Of a stretch of DNA of 64,000 nt, positions 15,640 to 24,268 are shown one piece after another; position 1 is the first letter of the stretch; each line of letters begins with the position of its first letter. The translations under genes and the position numbers were made by a program. The notes under the pieces are model-generated. The model made no database searches and was not told the origin of the DNA. It saw nothing but the letters and a program-made list of their open reading frames with translations. This stretch comes from Obesumbacterium proteus (GTDB taxonomy: Bacteria; Pseudomonadota; Gammaproteobacteria; Enterobacterales; Enterobacteriaceae): assembly GCF_001586165.1 (NCBI RefSeq), contig NZ_CP014608.1:3782001-3846000 (forward strand), given 5' to 3'.

Positions 15640-16496
15640 TATGGGTTACGCTTGAATTTAGAGAAATCGGGTTCACGTTTTTCGTTAAACGCGTTGCGTC
15701 CTTCCTGACCTTCATCGGTCATGTAGAACAGCATGGTTGCGTTACCCGCCAGCTCTTGCAGACCGGCTTGACCGTCGCAGTCTGCGTTCAAGGCAGCTTT
15801 CAGGCAGCGCAGTGCCATTGGGCTGTTGCGCAGCATTTCACGACACCAACGCACGGTTTCTTTTTCCAGATCGGCCAAAGGAACCACGGTGTTAACCAAG
15901 CCCATATCCAGCGCTTCTTGTGCATTGTACTGACGGCACAGGAACCAGATTTCACGCGCTTTTTTCTGGCCAACGATGCGAGCCATATAAGAAGCGCCCC
16001 AGCCGCCGTCGAAGGAACCGACTTTAGGCCCAGTCTGACCAAAGACCGCGTTTTCTGCCGCAATGGTCAAATCGCACATCATGTGCAGCACGTGGCCGCC
16101 ACCGATGGAGTAACCCGCTACCGCAGCGACCACTGGCTTAGGACAGGTACGAATTTGACGCTGGAAATCCAGCACGTTCAGATGATGAGTACCGCTGGCA
16201 TCTTTATAGCCGCCGTAGTCGCCGCGAACCTTTTGGTCACCGCCGGAGCAAAACGCTTTATCGCCTGCGCCGGTCAGAATGATGGTGCCGATATGGTCGT
16301 CATAGCGAGCATCAGACATCGCCTGAATCATCTCTTTAACCGTCTGAGGGCGGAAAGCGTTGCGCACCTGTGGGCGGTTGATGGTGATTTTAGCGATACC
16401 GTCTGCCGATTTATGGTAGAGAATATCTTCAAAATCAGCAGAGCAGTCCTGCCACTCAATCGGTGCATACAGCTCTTGTTCGCTTGGATACAGCAT
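15639..16496 (-). CDS. menB: 1,4-Dihydroxy-2-naphthoyl-CoA synthase MenB
   Basis: The 285-residue crotonase-fold enzyme cyclises o-succinylbenzoyl-CoA. Its sequence from MLYPSEQELYAPIEWQDC onward is nearly the same as the E. coli enzyme, with GAGDKAFCSGGDQKVRGDYGG, AGYSIGGGHVLHMMCD (oxyanion hole) and FGQTGPKVGSFDGGWG. The open frame continues 58 codons upstream across the menH-menB junction, but the family start and the E. coli length of 285 fix the ATG at 16496. A 13-bp gap separates it from menH. Confidence 0.96.
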   Translation of the reverse strand: MLYPSEQELYAPIEWQDCSADFEDILYHKSADGIAKITINRPQVRNAFRPQTVKEMIQAMSDARYDDHIGTIILTGAGDKAFCSGGDQKVRGDYGGYKDASGTHHLNVLDFQRQIRTCPKPVVAAVAGYSIGGGHVLHMMCDLTIAAENAVFGQTGPKVGSFDGGWGASYMARIVGQKKAREIWFLCRQYNAQEALDMGLVNTVVPLADLEKETVRWCREMLRNSPMALRCLKAALNADCDGQAGLQELAGNATMLFYMTDEGQEGRNAFNEKREPDFSKFKRNP

Positions 16497-16509
16497 AGTC
16501 AGATTCCTG

Positions 16510-17301
16510 TTAAAGAAGTGGGGTAAAAAAGTCGCGCACCTGAGCAACAAACTCGTCAGGATTCGCACGATGTGCGTTATGTCCGGCACCTGCAATCGTT
16601 CGCACCGGCAAATCAGATTCGGCGGCAAGCTGCTGAAACTTAGCATCACGCTCACCGCATAAATAGACAAAGGGAATAGCCAGCGTTTTCAGCGGCTCGG
16701 TGAGCAAGGGTTGTTTGCCCAGCGACGTTGACTCAAGCATTGTAGCCAAAGGTTCGCCGTTCTGCGCCGCGCGCAGTGTCACCAAGCGGTGACGTTCCGG
16801 CTCGCTCAGTTCGGCAAATACCGGTTGGCGGTACCATGCTTGAAGCACATCCGACATCGGCTGTTGGCGAAAACGTTCTGCCCAGCGTGCGTCGTTTTCA
16901 ATTCTGGCCACCCGCTCGGCTTGCGTTTTCAATCCCGGATTACCGCCTTCAACCAGCAACGCTTTTAATCCTTTAGGATGCTGAGCCGCATGGTACATGG
17001 CCACACGCCCGCCCAATGAGTAGCCAATCATCGCATAGGATGAAATATCATAATGCGCCAAGGTAGCCTGCAAAGCGGCATCCACGGCGGAAAAACCGTC
17101 TACGCAGAGTTGCGCCGAGTGACCATGGCCGGGAAGATCGACCAACAGATGCGAAAACTCGGGTAGCTGAGAGGCAAAAGCCCGCCACTCATTCCCCTCG
17201 CCCAGAAAACCATGTAACCAAACTAAAGTCGGAGAAGATCCCGCCTGCGTTTGAGCCGCAATGTTTGAACCGCAAAGGATGTGCGTCGCGGCCAAAATCA
17301 C
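16510..17301 (-). CDS. menH: SHCHC synthase MenH (alpha/beta hydrolase)
   Basis: The 263-residue alpha/beta hydrolase-fold enzyme eliminates pyruvate from the MenD product to give SHCHC. It has the oxyanion-region WLHGFLGEGNEW, nucleophile Ser in GYSLGGR, an acid Asp in CGERDAKF and the catalytic His in GAGHNAHR. The start is a GTG that overlaps the menD stop (GTGA), as in a translationally coupled operon. It is slightly longer than E. coli MenH. Confidence 0.93.
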   Translation of the reverse strand: MILAATHILCGSNIAAQTQAGSSPTLVWLHGFLGEGNEWRAFASQLPEFSHLLVDLPGHGHSAQLCVDGFSAVDAALQATLAHYDISSYAMIGYSLGGRVAMYHAAQHPKGLKALLVEGGNPGLKTQAERVARIENDARWAERFRQQPMSDVLQAWYRQPVFAELSEPERHRLVTLRAAQNGEPLATMLESTSLGKQPLLTEPLKTLAIPFVYLCGERDAKFQQLAAESDLPVRTIAGAGHNAHRANPDEFVAQVRDFFTPLL

Positions 17302-18977
17302 AGCGCTTTTACCTGAGCAAGCAGATCGCGCAGCGTTTCCGCACCTTCGCTAGGGGAAACCTGTAGCTCAATAAGCGTGGCCCCCGCACGACGCCAACCT
17401 TGCTGCACCGCATCAACCAGCTCATCCCAGCTTTGTGGCTGGGCATAGGCCAGTTTGAACATCGCGGCAGCATGCTGGAACTCCACGTCCTGCGGCATCA
17501 AATAAAAGCGTTCACGCTCGGCTTCTGGCGTTGGCAGCATGGAGAAAATCTGGCCGCCGTTGTTATTCACCACGATAAACACCGTTGGCGCAGAGCAGTG
17601 ACGCAACAGCGCTAACGCATTGAGATCGTAAAGCGCGGAGAGATCGCCAACGATCGCCAGCGTTGGTTTCGCCGTGGCACGCTGCACGCCCGCGGCGGTA
17701 GAAATCAGCCCGTCGATGCCGCTGGCACCACGGTTGCTATAAACTGGATATCCCGCGGGAAGCTGAGCAAACGCGTCAATCAGCCGAACAATCAGGCTAT
17801 TACCCACGAACAGCTGACCATTTTCAGGCAATAGTTCAGGAATACGCTGGGCGACCTGCGCCTCGCCAAAATGTTCATCCAGATATTCCGTCACGCACTG
17901 CTGGGCAGTATCTGCCAACAGTTCCAACTCTGGTGCCCACGGCGCACGCGGCTGCGCGGGATGCAGCGCCAACCAATCCGCGATAGAGGCGATCACGCGG
18001 CGGCCATAGTGATTCGCTGGATCTAACCGCCCTTCCAGCGGATCGATCAACCAATATTCTTGCGGTTCGCAACTGGCCTGCCACTGCAACAAACGCTTAC
18101 CCGTTAGGCTGCTGCCAAATTGGATTACCACCTGCGCCTGCGCTAATAACGCCTGAGATTTTGGATTCGCCAGCCATAAATCCGCGCACGGTAAAGGTTG
18201 GCCGCTCTGCGATAAGACGTCGCCAATCAGCGGCCAGCCGAGCAGTTCAGCCCATTGAGAAACTTGATCGCCCTCTTCGGCGCTCATTCTGCCTGCTAAG
18301 ATCACACCGCGTTTTTGTCGCCAGTAAAACCAGTCGGGCTGTTTTACCGCAGTGCGCGCATGCAGATCTGTTTCGCGCAGCCACGGACGAGGATCCTGCC
18401 ACCATTCACCGAGGGTATTCGACCACGCATCGGCGGAACCATCGTCATCACCGTACAGCGGTTCAGCAAAAGGACAGTTCACATGTAATGCGCCGTGGCT
18501 CAGCTGCGCCATCGCGCTGTCAATAGCCGAAGCCAGCCAGCGAGCGGGAATATCAGGCGTCGGCCTTGGCAGATTCAGGGTTTGTTTAGGATGAGATGCA
18601 AAAATACCGTTTTGACGAATGGCCTGATTAGCACCGCAGTCGATAAGCTCTGGCGGGCGATCGGCGGTCAGCATGACCAAACGTTCACCGGTCAGGCCTG
18701 CTTCAATCAATGCAGGATACAGATTCGCAACCGCTGTGCCCGATGTGACAATAACGGCAACCGGCTCGCCGGAAGCTTTCGCCAGCCCAAGCGCCAAATG
18801 GCCCAAGCCCCGCTCATCAAAATGCGTATGACAAATAAGCTGGGAATTAGCCGCCGCCGCAAGCGTCAGTGGCGTAGAACGGGAGCCGGGAGCAATACAG
18901 ATATGGCGAACACCGTGGCGGGTTAACGCCTCCAGTAACAACGCGGCCCAGTGGCGGTTAAATACACTTGTCGACAT
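17298..18977 (-). CDS. menD: SEPHCHC synthase MenD (ThDP-dependent)
   Basis: The 559-residue thiamine diphosphate enzyme joins isochorismate and 2-oxoglutarate, the first committed step of menaquinone synthesis. The N-terminal region shows CIAPGSRSTPLTLAAA and FDERGLGHLALGLAK (the ThDP-activating Glu). The C-terminal ThDP motif is VGDLSALYDLNAL...VVNNNGGQIFSML. E. coli MenD is 556 residues. Unlike E. coli, a 368-bp gap separates it from menF, so it may have its own promoter. Confidence 0.95.
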   Translation of the reverse strand: MSTSVFNRHWAALLLEALTRHGVRHICIAPGSRSTPLTLAAAANSQLICHTHFDERGLGHLALGLAKASGEPVAVIVTSGTAVANLYPALIEAGLTGERLVMLTADRPPELIDCGANQAIRQNGIFASHPKQTLNLPRPTPDIPARWLASAIDSAMAQLSHGALHVNCPFAEPLYGDDDGSADAWSNTLGEWWQDPRPWLRETDLHARTAVKQPDWFYWRQKRGVILAGRMSAEEGDQVSQWAELLGWPLIGDVLSQSGQPLPCADLWLANPKSQALLAQAQVVIQFGSSLTGKRLLQWQASCEPQEYWLIDPLEGRLDPANHYGRRVIASIADWLALHPAQPRAPWAPELELLADTAQQCVTEYLDEHFGEAQVAQRIPELLPENGQLFVGNSLIVRLIDAFAQLPAGYPVYSNRGASGIDGLISTAAGVQRATAKPTLAIVGDLSALYDLNALALLRHCSAPTVFIVVNNNGGQIFSMLPTPEAERERFYLMPQDVEFQHAAAMFKLAYAQPQSWDELVDAVQQGWRRAGATLIELQVSPSEGAETLRDLLAQVKAL

Positions 18978-19345
18978 GGCGGCTCAGCAGTCTGGTTAAA
19001 AAAGGGTTTTCTCAGCTTAGTCCACTCCCCGAAACCCATCTGGGCTCGAGAATGATAAAGCCGTTAATTTGTTCGCAATTTGAAGGTCTTACAAAACTAT
19101 GTCTTACAAAACCATAACGTAGAGTAACTTCATGTTTTTGAAAGAAAATCAAAAGGGATTATGCGTGCAATATGTTACACCAGCGAGCACAAGACCACAA
19201 TCAGCTAAGGGGAGTATATGAAGTCAGGAGATCTCTCTGACTTTTGAGTTGCAAAGATAAGAAAGGGAGGTAATGGAAGGAAACAGCATGCGCCATAAAG
19301 ACTCGCGACACGGAGCCCTTATGATCGGCGCAATATTTAACCAGA
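18978..19345. other. 368-bp menF-menD gap with possible small ORFs and a hairpin
   Basis: No firm gene is visible. On the plus strand there is a 29-codon frame starting at 19132 (MFLKENQKGL...) with a weak ribosome site. Beyond its end an AAGTCAG/CTGACTT hairpin (19221-19243) is followed by TTTTG. A well-placed GGAAGGA then precedes an ATG at 19288 whose frame runs antisense into menF. Promoter signals for menD may also sit here. This could be a small RNA or a decayed insertion; I cannot decide. Confidence 0.35.
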
Positions 19346-20671
19346 TTATAGCGAAATATCACTTTCCAGCAGAGTTCTCAAACCAGCCGCTTTGTTTTCA
19401 ATCTCTAGCCACTCTTGTTCGGGATCCGATCCCGCTACGATACCCGCTCCGGCATACAGGTGGATATGGTCATGTTCAATCAGCGCCGAGCGCAATGCCA
19501 CGGCAAACTCAGCCTGATCCTGCGACAAATAACCTGCCGAGCCCGCATACCAGCCGCGATCGAAAGGTTCATCCTGCATAATAAACTGGCGCGCGGGTTC
19601 ACGCGGTAATCCGGCTACGGCAGCGGTAGGCTGCAAGCGGCGCAGACAATCAGCATCGTTCGACTGCACCAGCGTGGCATGGATAGGCCGACGCAAATGC
19701 TGAACTTTACGCAAACGGATAATTTCAGCTGGCATCACATCGAGCGCTTGCGCCCCACCCTGCAAGCGCTGGCAAATATCATCCACCACCAATAAATTTT
19801 CGTGCTGGTTTTTTCGGTCTGACATCAGCCACTGCGCGTTTTCTTGCGCTTGGGCATCGCTATTGCCGCTGGCTACGGTGCCTGCCAAGGCCTCCGTTTC
19901 CAGCGATAGGTTTTGGCGACGATACAATCTTTCCGGCGAAGAACCTAAAAACGCCCGCTCCGGCGCTAGCGCCAGCATGAAGTGATAGCAACGATGGTTA
20001 ACCGCACGGCTTGCCGCTAAAAATTGGGCGGCGCGCAGCGGTAGCGAAAGTTTTAACGTGGTACGGCGTGCCAGTACCACTTTTTCAAACGCTTTGTGCT
20101 CAATTTCGGCCAGCGCATTGTTGAGTAAATCACACCAAGCATCATGATCGGGTTGATGATGTGCAGCGAGGACGTCTGTGTGTAATATCGGCAATGGCTG
20201 AATGGCGCACAGCGCAGCTAAATCACGCAGCGCGAGCTCCAGATCTTGCTTCAGCGATGCCTCACCGTACAGGTACACCACCAGCTCCGCCTTACCGGCA
20301 TGACGCATCAGCGCGATGCGCGGCAAAAACAGCAGGCTGTTAATCGTGCCGTAGCCATCCAGCTCAACTTGACCAAACGCGTTTAGCCCCCAAATACGTA
20401 GCTCAGGGCAGCCATTTTCTTGCACAAATTTCTGAGCCTGCTCGGCGTCGGTAAACGTGCGCACCGCACCACACACCGCGGCTTCTTCTGCGCCATCGCG
20501 GTGTCGCCAATAGAATTGCGGGAACAGCGGCTGCGACGCCAACCACTCCAGCATTTGTGTTCCATCTTTCAAACTGCAAGGCAGCGCAATACGTACCAGC
20601 CCCGATTGCTCGGCAGCGGCTTGGCGTAACAAAGGAATGATGCGTTCTACCAGGACGGAAAGATGAACCAC
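19346..20671 (-). CDS. menF: Menaquinone-specific isochorismate synthase MenF
   Basis: The chorismate-binding fold is clear: KVVLARRTTLKL, CYHFMLALAPERAFLGSSPERLYRR, TEALAGTVASG, ENLLVVDDICQRL, LQPTAAVAGLPREPA, FDRGWYAGSAGYL, and the Mg ligand region YAGAGIVAGSDPEQEWLEIENKAAGLR. It converts chorismate to isochorismate. The open frame runs to 20737, but the first 22 codons are hydrophobic and unlike the family. A GTG at 20671 preceded by GAGG gives 441 residues, close to the 431 of E. coli. The true start remains uncertain within that region. Confidence 0.92.
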   Translation of the reverse strand: MVHLSVLVERIIPLLRQAAAEQSGLVRIALPCSLKDGTQMLEWLASQPLFPQFYWRHRDGAEEAAVCGAVRTFTDAEQAQKFVQENGCPELRIWGLNAFGQVELDGYGTINSLLFLPRIALMRHAGKAELVVYLYGEASLKQDLELALRDLAALCAIQPLPILHTDVLAAHHQPDHDAWCDLLNNALAEIEHKAFEKVVLARRTTLKLSLPLRAAQFLAASRAVNHRCYHFMLALAPERAFLGSSPERLYRRQNLSLETEALAGTVASGNSDAQAQENAQWLMSDRKNQHENLLVVDDICQRLQGGAQALDVMPAEIIRLRKVQHLRRPIHATLVQSNDADCLRRLQPTAAVAGLPREPARQFIMQDEPFDRGWYAGSAGYLSQDQAEFAVALRSALIEHDHIHLYAGAGIVAGSDPEQEWLEIENKAAGLRTLLESDISL

Positions 20672-20819
20672 GACAACCTCGAGCGGCTTTAAGAAGAAGT
20701 GAAGAATTATACGGTGGATTGATAAGAAGGAAAGCAACCAGAAGAGTTATCGCCACAGCCAGCGAGTAAGTGGTGAAAAACCCGCCAGCTGTTAACATTT
20801 GAAGGGAAAAAAATGCGGA

Positions 20820-21332
20820 TTAATGAACTTCTTGGCTCGCCGCTTCTGCCTGCGCTTCCACTTTTTGCCGATCTGCCTGACGCTGTTTACGTGCCGCCAG
20901 CCACAATCCGCTGTTTTTCATCGCATAGCCAAAAACTAAGCCCACTAACAGCGAAGGAACCACCATCTGCCAATCGCCGTTTGCTGCGAAGGTTGCACAC
21001 GCGCCGATAAAGGTACCGGGTACAAATGCCAGCCAGCGCTGTTGCGCCTGAATGCACATCAGAAAAGCCACGATCCCGGTCAGTACGTAGCCTAGGATCG
21101 TCCACTCTGGGCGTAGAGCCCCACCATAAATGATCACTTCAGCCCAGAATACGCCGCTCAGCAGCGTGCACAGGCTGATGCCAAAACCCTTTAATCCGCC
21201 CTGCGGACAGGCGAAATAGGCAGTACAACCGAGAAAACCCGCCCAGCTTAACAGGCCAAGGCTCACGGCGACCCAGCCCCAAATGCCAGAAAGGATGCCG
21301 GTGGTGATGGCAATAGCAACCAAAACATTCAT
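20820..21332 (-). CDS. ycdZ: DUF1097 inner-membrane protein YcdZ
   Basis: The 170-residue protein has five or six hydrophobic segments. Its first half, including GILSGIWGWVAVSLGLLSW and GFLGCTAYFACPQGG, is almost identical to E. coli YcdZ. Family DUF1097 has no established function. The C-terminal 35 residues are charged and probably cytoplasmic. A perfect CRP half-site pair lies 107 bp upstream, shared with the divergent dipeptidase gene. Confidence 0.88.
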   Translation of the reverse strand: MNVLVAIAITTGILSGIWGWVAVSLGLLSWAGFLGCTAYFACPQGGLKGFGISLCTLLSGVFWAEVIIYGGALRPEWTILGYVLTGIVAFLMCIQAQQRWLAFVPGTFIGACATFAANGDWQMVVPSLLVGLVFGYAMKNSGLWLAARKQRQADRQKVEAQAEAASQEVH

Positions 21333-21648
21333 GATGGAAATCTCACGTATTCAAAAAAGTAGTTTACCGATGGGAACAGGATATTCATTGACTGGCATCA
21401 CAAATACAAAGTGACGTGTTTATATGATTACATTTTATTGTGATTTTAATCACAAATAAAGCTGTTTTTTTCGCCACCTCGCGGCCTAGCGCCTCACGAA
21501 AATGGACACTTTACCGGCCAATCTGGCCATAAAACCAGACAGCCACCCTCCAACAGAATCGTGCCCGTTCATTGTCATATCAAAATCAGAGGCATAGGTT
21601 AAAAGCCTAAAAAACTTCTCTCACGCATGACGAAAGGCCACCATTCCG
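21333..21648. promoter_or_regulatory. Divergent ycdZ / C69 dipeptidase control region with a consensus CRP site
   Basis: TGTGA-TTTTAA-TCACA at 21439-21454 matches the CRP consensus exactly in both half-sites and is flanked by A/T. It lies between the divergent ycdZ and dipeptidase genes, so one or both should respond to cAMP-CRP. No gene is seen in the 316-bp gap. Confidence 0.7.
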
Positions 21649-23115
21649 ATGAAAAAACACATTCTCTCCGCCGTCATTCCCGCTCTACTGGTTCCACCCG
21701 CAATGGCATGCACCACCATTTTGGTGGGTAATGAAGCCTCCAGCGATGGCTCTTTTATCGTCGCGCGCAATGAAGACTATTCCGCCAACAACCCGAAACA
21801 CTTCCTGATTCATCCTCGGGTTGAGCATCAAAAAGGGGAATTTAAGTCCCACGCCAACGACTTTACCTATCCATTGCCGGAAACTTCGCTGCGCTACAGC
21901 GCGATATCAGATTTTGACACCAACGATTTATCCATGGGTGAAGTTGGATTTAATGAAGCGGGCGTTGGCATGACCGCAACCGAAACCATCTATAACGGTC
22001 AGCAGGTGCTTAAGTTCGACCCTTACGTAGAAAAAACCGGCATCACCGAAGACGCTATCGAAAACGTGATCCTGCCGAGGATCCATAGCGCACGGGAAGG
22101 TGCGGAACTGCTGGGTAAAATCATTGAAGAAAAAGGCGCCGGTGAAGGGTTTGGCGTGGCTTTTGTTGATGAACATGAAGTTTGGTATTTAGAAACCGGC
22201 AGCGGTCATCAATGGATGGCCACCAAACTGCCGCGTGACCAATACTTTGTTTCAGCCAATCAGGGACGGTTAAGAAATTATAACCCTGAGGATAAAGCCA
22301 ACTATCTGGGGTCAAAAACGCTGATTAGCTTTGCTGAACAGCACGGTTTATACAACCTCAAAGACGGCGAGTTTGATTTCCATAAAGCCTATTCGCAAGA
22401 CGTTGAGAACGATATCACCTACAACTATCCGCGCGTTTGGACAGTGCAACACATGTTCAATCCAGAGCTGAAAACCACCATCACCGATGGCACCGCGTTC
22501 CCCGTCTTCTTAAAACCCGCACATAAAATTTCCGTTGCTGATGTTCAGTCCGCGCTGCGTAATCACTATCAGGGAACGGCGCACGACCCGTATGCCAACA
22601 ACAATCCCAAAGAGCCTTATCGCCCGATTTCCGTATTCCGCACCCAAGAATCTCACGTACTTCAGGTGCGGCCAAAACTCCCTAAAGCCATTGGTGAAGT
22701 GGCCTACGTTGCCATCGGCATGCCGTCGCTCAGCGTTTATGTTCCCTACTACCAAGGCATGGAGCACTATCTTCCTGGCTATGATAAAGGCACCGACAAA
22801 TTCAGCAATGATTCAGTAAGTTGGAAATATCGCCAGCTGCAAACGCTCGTGATGCAAAACTACAACGCTTATGCACCTGAGGTCGAAAAGGCCTATGCCG
22901 AGTTTGAGAAAAATACGGCGGTTCAGCAAACGGCGATGGAAAAAGAGTATCTAAAACTCTATCAGTCTCAGCCGCAGCAGGCGCAAAAAGTGTTACAGAC
23001 GTTTGAAGATAAAGTGATGCAGGACGCGCTGAGTCTGACAGAACAGCTTACTCGCCAAGTCATGACGCAAATGACCCACGACACCGATATGAAATATCAC
23101 TTCGAAGGCGCATAA
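21649..23115 (+). CDS. Exported C69-family dipeptidase (PepD-like Ntn hydrolase)
   Basis: The 488-residue product starts with a signal peptide (MKKHILSAV...PPAMA). The next residue is Cys21 in CTTILVGNEAS, which is both the predicted mature N-terminus and the nucleophile of peptidase family C69. Further family features are FIVARNEDYS, a GVGMTATETI strand, and EVWYLETGSGHQWMA. It likely cleaves dipeptides in the periplasm. Export with the catalytic Cys exposed by signal peptidase agrees with N-terminal nucleophile chemistry. It has its own promoter region with a CRP site, and the LysR gene downstream is convergent. Confidence 0.85.
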   Translation: MKKHILSAVIPALLVPPAMACTTILVGNEASSDGSFIVARNEDYSANNPKHFLIHPRVEHQKGEFKSHANDFTYPLPETSLRYSAISDFDTNDLSMGEVGFNEAGVGMTATETIYNGQQVLKFDPYVEKTGITEDAIENVILPRIHSAREGAELLGKIIEEKGAGEGFGVAFVDEHEVWYLETGSGHQWMATKLPRDQYFVSANQGRLRNYNPEDKANYLGSKTLISFAEQHGLYNLKDGEFDFHKAYSQDVENDITYNYPRVWTVQHMFNPELKTTITDGTAFPVFLKPAHKISVADVQSALRNHYQGTAHDPYANNNPKEPYRPISVFRTQESHVLQVRPKLPKAIGEVAYVAIGMPSLSVYVPYYQGMEHYLPGYDKGTDKFSNDSVSWKYRQLQTLVMQNYNAYAPEVEKAYAEFEKNTAVQQTAMEKEYLKLYQSQPQQAQKVLQTFEDKVMQDALSLTEQLTRQVMTQMTHDTDMKYHFEGA

Positions 23116-23185
23116 CAGCGGCGCGAGCAACGAATAATCTAGGCCGGAAGCGTTCGAGAGTTTCCGGCCATCCCTCTCTCCACTT

Positions 23186-24070
23186 CTAAAACGGATAGCC
23201 TTCTTGAATAATTTCCATCATCTCTTGGGTGTAAGGCGTGACGGGTGTTTTCACCAGCGCGGGGAAAAACACCATCGGTGACGGAAAAACTTCAACAACA
23301 TAGCTATGGCTGAGTTTGCTGGCATCCACCTCTGACGCAGGCAGCAGCGTCGCCGCGGCCAATCCAGACTCAATCCAATCTAGAATCGCCTCCGGCTGGG
23401 TGATATGCATAATCACATGGGGATGTTTGCCGCCTTTATGAAAGTGATCCAATAAAATTTCATCGGTTCCAGCATCTTTAGCGCGATGCAATAAAACCAG
23501 GGGGAACTGGCTTAGCGCGAGATAGGGAAATGGCGAAACAGGCGCTTGCGCTAACAGCTTGTTAGATATCACTGCCACAACGGGGATCGGAGGAAACGTG
23601 ATGCAGTCAAATCCCTCAAATTTTCTAGGCTTTTGGATCAGCGCAACATCAATTAATCCCTCATTCAAATGCGATTCAAGATAGCTCGAATCGAGCACCG
23701 AAATATGTAATTCAGCATCGGGATTACGCCGGTGTAATTCCAAGAGCAGCGGCTTAAAATAGCGCTGAAATAGATGCGTGAGCCCCACTTTTAAAACTTT
23801 GGTTTCACGATTCGAGAGAAGTTTGGTTTCCCGCGCCGTATCTTCTATCTGGCGTAAAATATCGCAGGCTTTGCGATAAAGATAATAACCGGCCTCGGTT
23901 GTTTCTAGACGATTGCCATTGCGCACAAACAACGGAGCGTTCAGCTCATCCTCCAGCTCTTGGATCCTTTTACTCAGCGGTGGCTGCGCCATATTCAGCG
24001 CCCTTGCTGCTTGGCTAATCGATCCCTGCTCCACCACCTTACAAAAGTATTTCAGCCTTTTCAGATCCAC
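23186..24070 (-). CDS. LysR-type regulator, divergent from a UbiD-family decarboxylase
   Basis: The 294-residue protein has a typical N-terminal winged helix-turn-helix (residues 1-60, FCKVVEQGSISQAARALNMAQPPLSKRI) and a C-terminal periplasmic-binding-like effector domain. LysR regulators commonly control a divergent neighbour, so the UbiD-type gene starting 198 bp away is the likely target and an aromatic carboxylate the likely effector (inference). Regulators paired with gallate or protocatechuate decarboxylases have this layout. Confidence 0.85.
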   Translation of the reverse strand: MDLKRLKYFCKVVEQGSISQAARALNMAQPPLSKRIQELEDELNAPLFVRNGNRLETTEAGYYLYRKACDILRQIEDTARETKLLSNRETKVLKVGLTHLFQRYFKPLLLELHRRNPDAELHISVLDSSYLESHLNEGLIDVALIQKPRKFEGFDCITFPPIPVVAVISNKLLAQAPVSPFPYLALSQFPLVLLHRAKDAGTDEILLDHFHKGGKHPHVIMHITQPEAILDWIESGLAAATLLPASEVDASKLSHSYVVEVFPSPMVFFPALVKTPVTPYTQEMMEIIQEGYPF

Positions 24071-24268
24071 TTACGCGCTTCCCTTTTCATTTTCGCCCCG
24101 ACGAGTTTCGCATCGCCACACCGCGCTGACAAACACCCCGCGGCAATATTTCGCTGCGAGAACAGAGAGTATCGGTATAGCCACTATGACCGAAACGGTA
24201 TTGGTCTTGAAATTCAATTAAGAATATATCTATTCCTAACCAACTCCCTCTTATCTCAAGGCAGAATA

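Noticed and set aside
15756..16526. 256-codon plus-strand frame over menB
   Set aside because: It is antisense to menB with no family features and no ribosome site; a coding shadow.
15639..16670. 342-codon menB frame with a 58-residue N-terminal extension
   Set aside because: The extension crosses the menH end, has no family match, and the E. coli length of 285 residues fits ATG 16496.
19273..19581. 102-codon frame antisense to the menF end as a protein gene
   Set aside because: Most of it lies opposite conserved menF sequence, and its own sequence is Pro/Arg-rich; kept only as a note on the gap.
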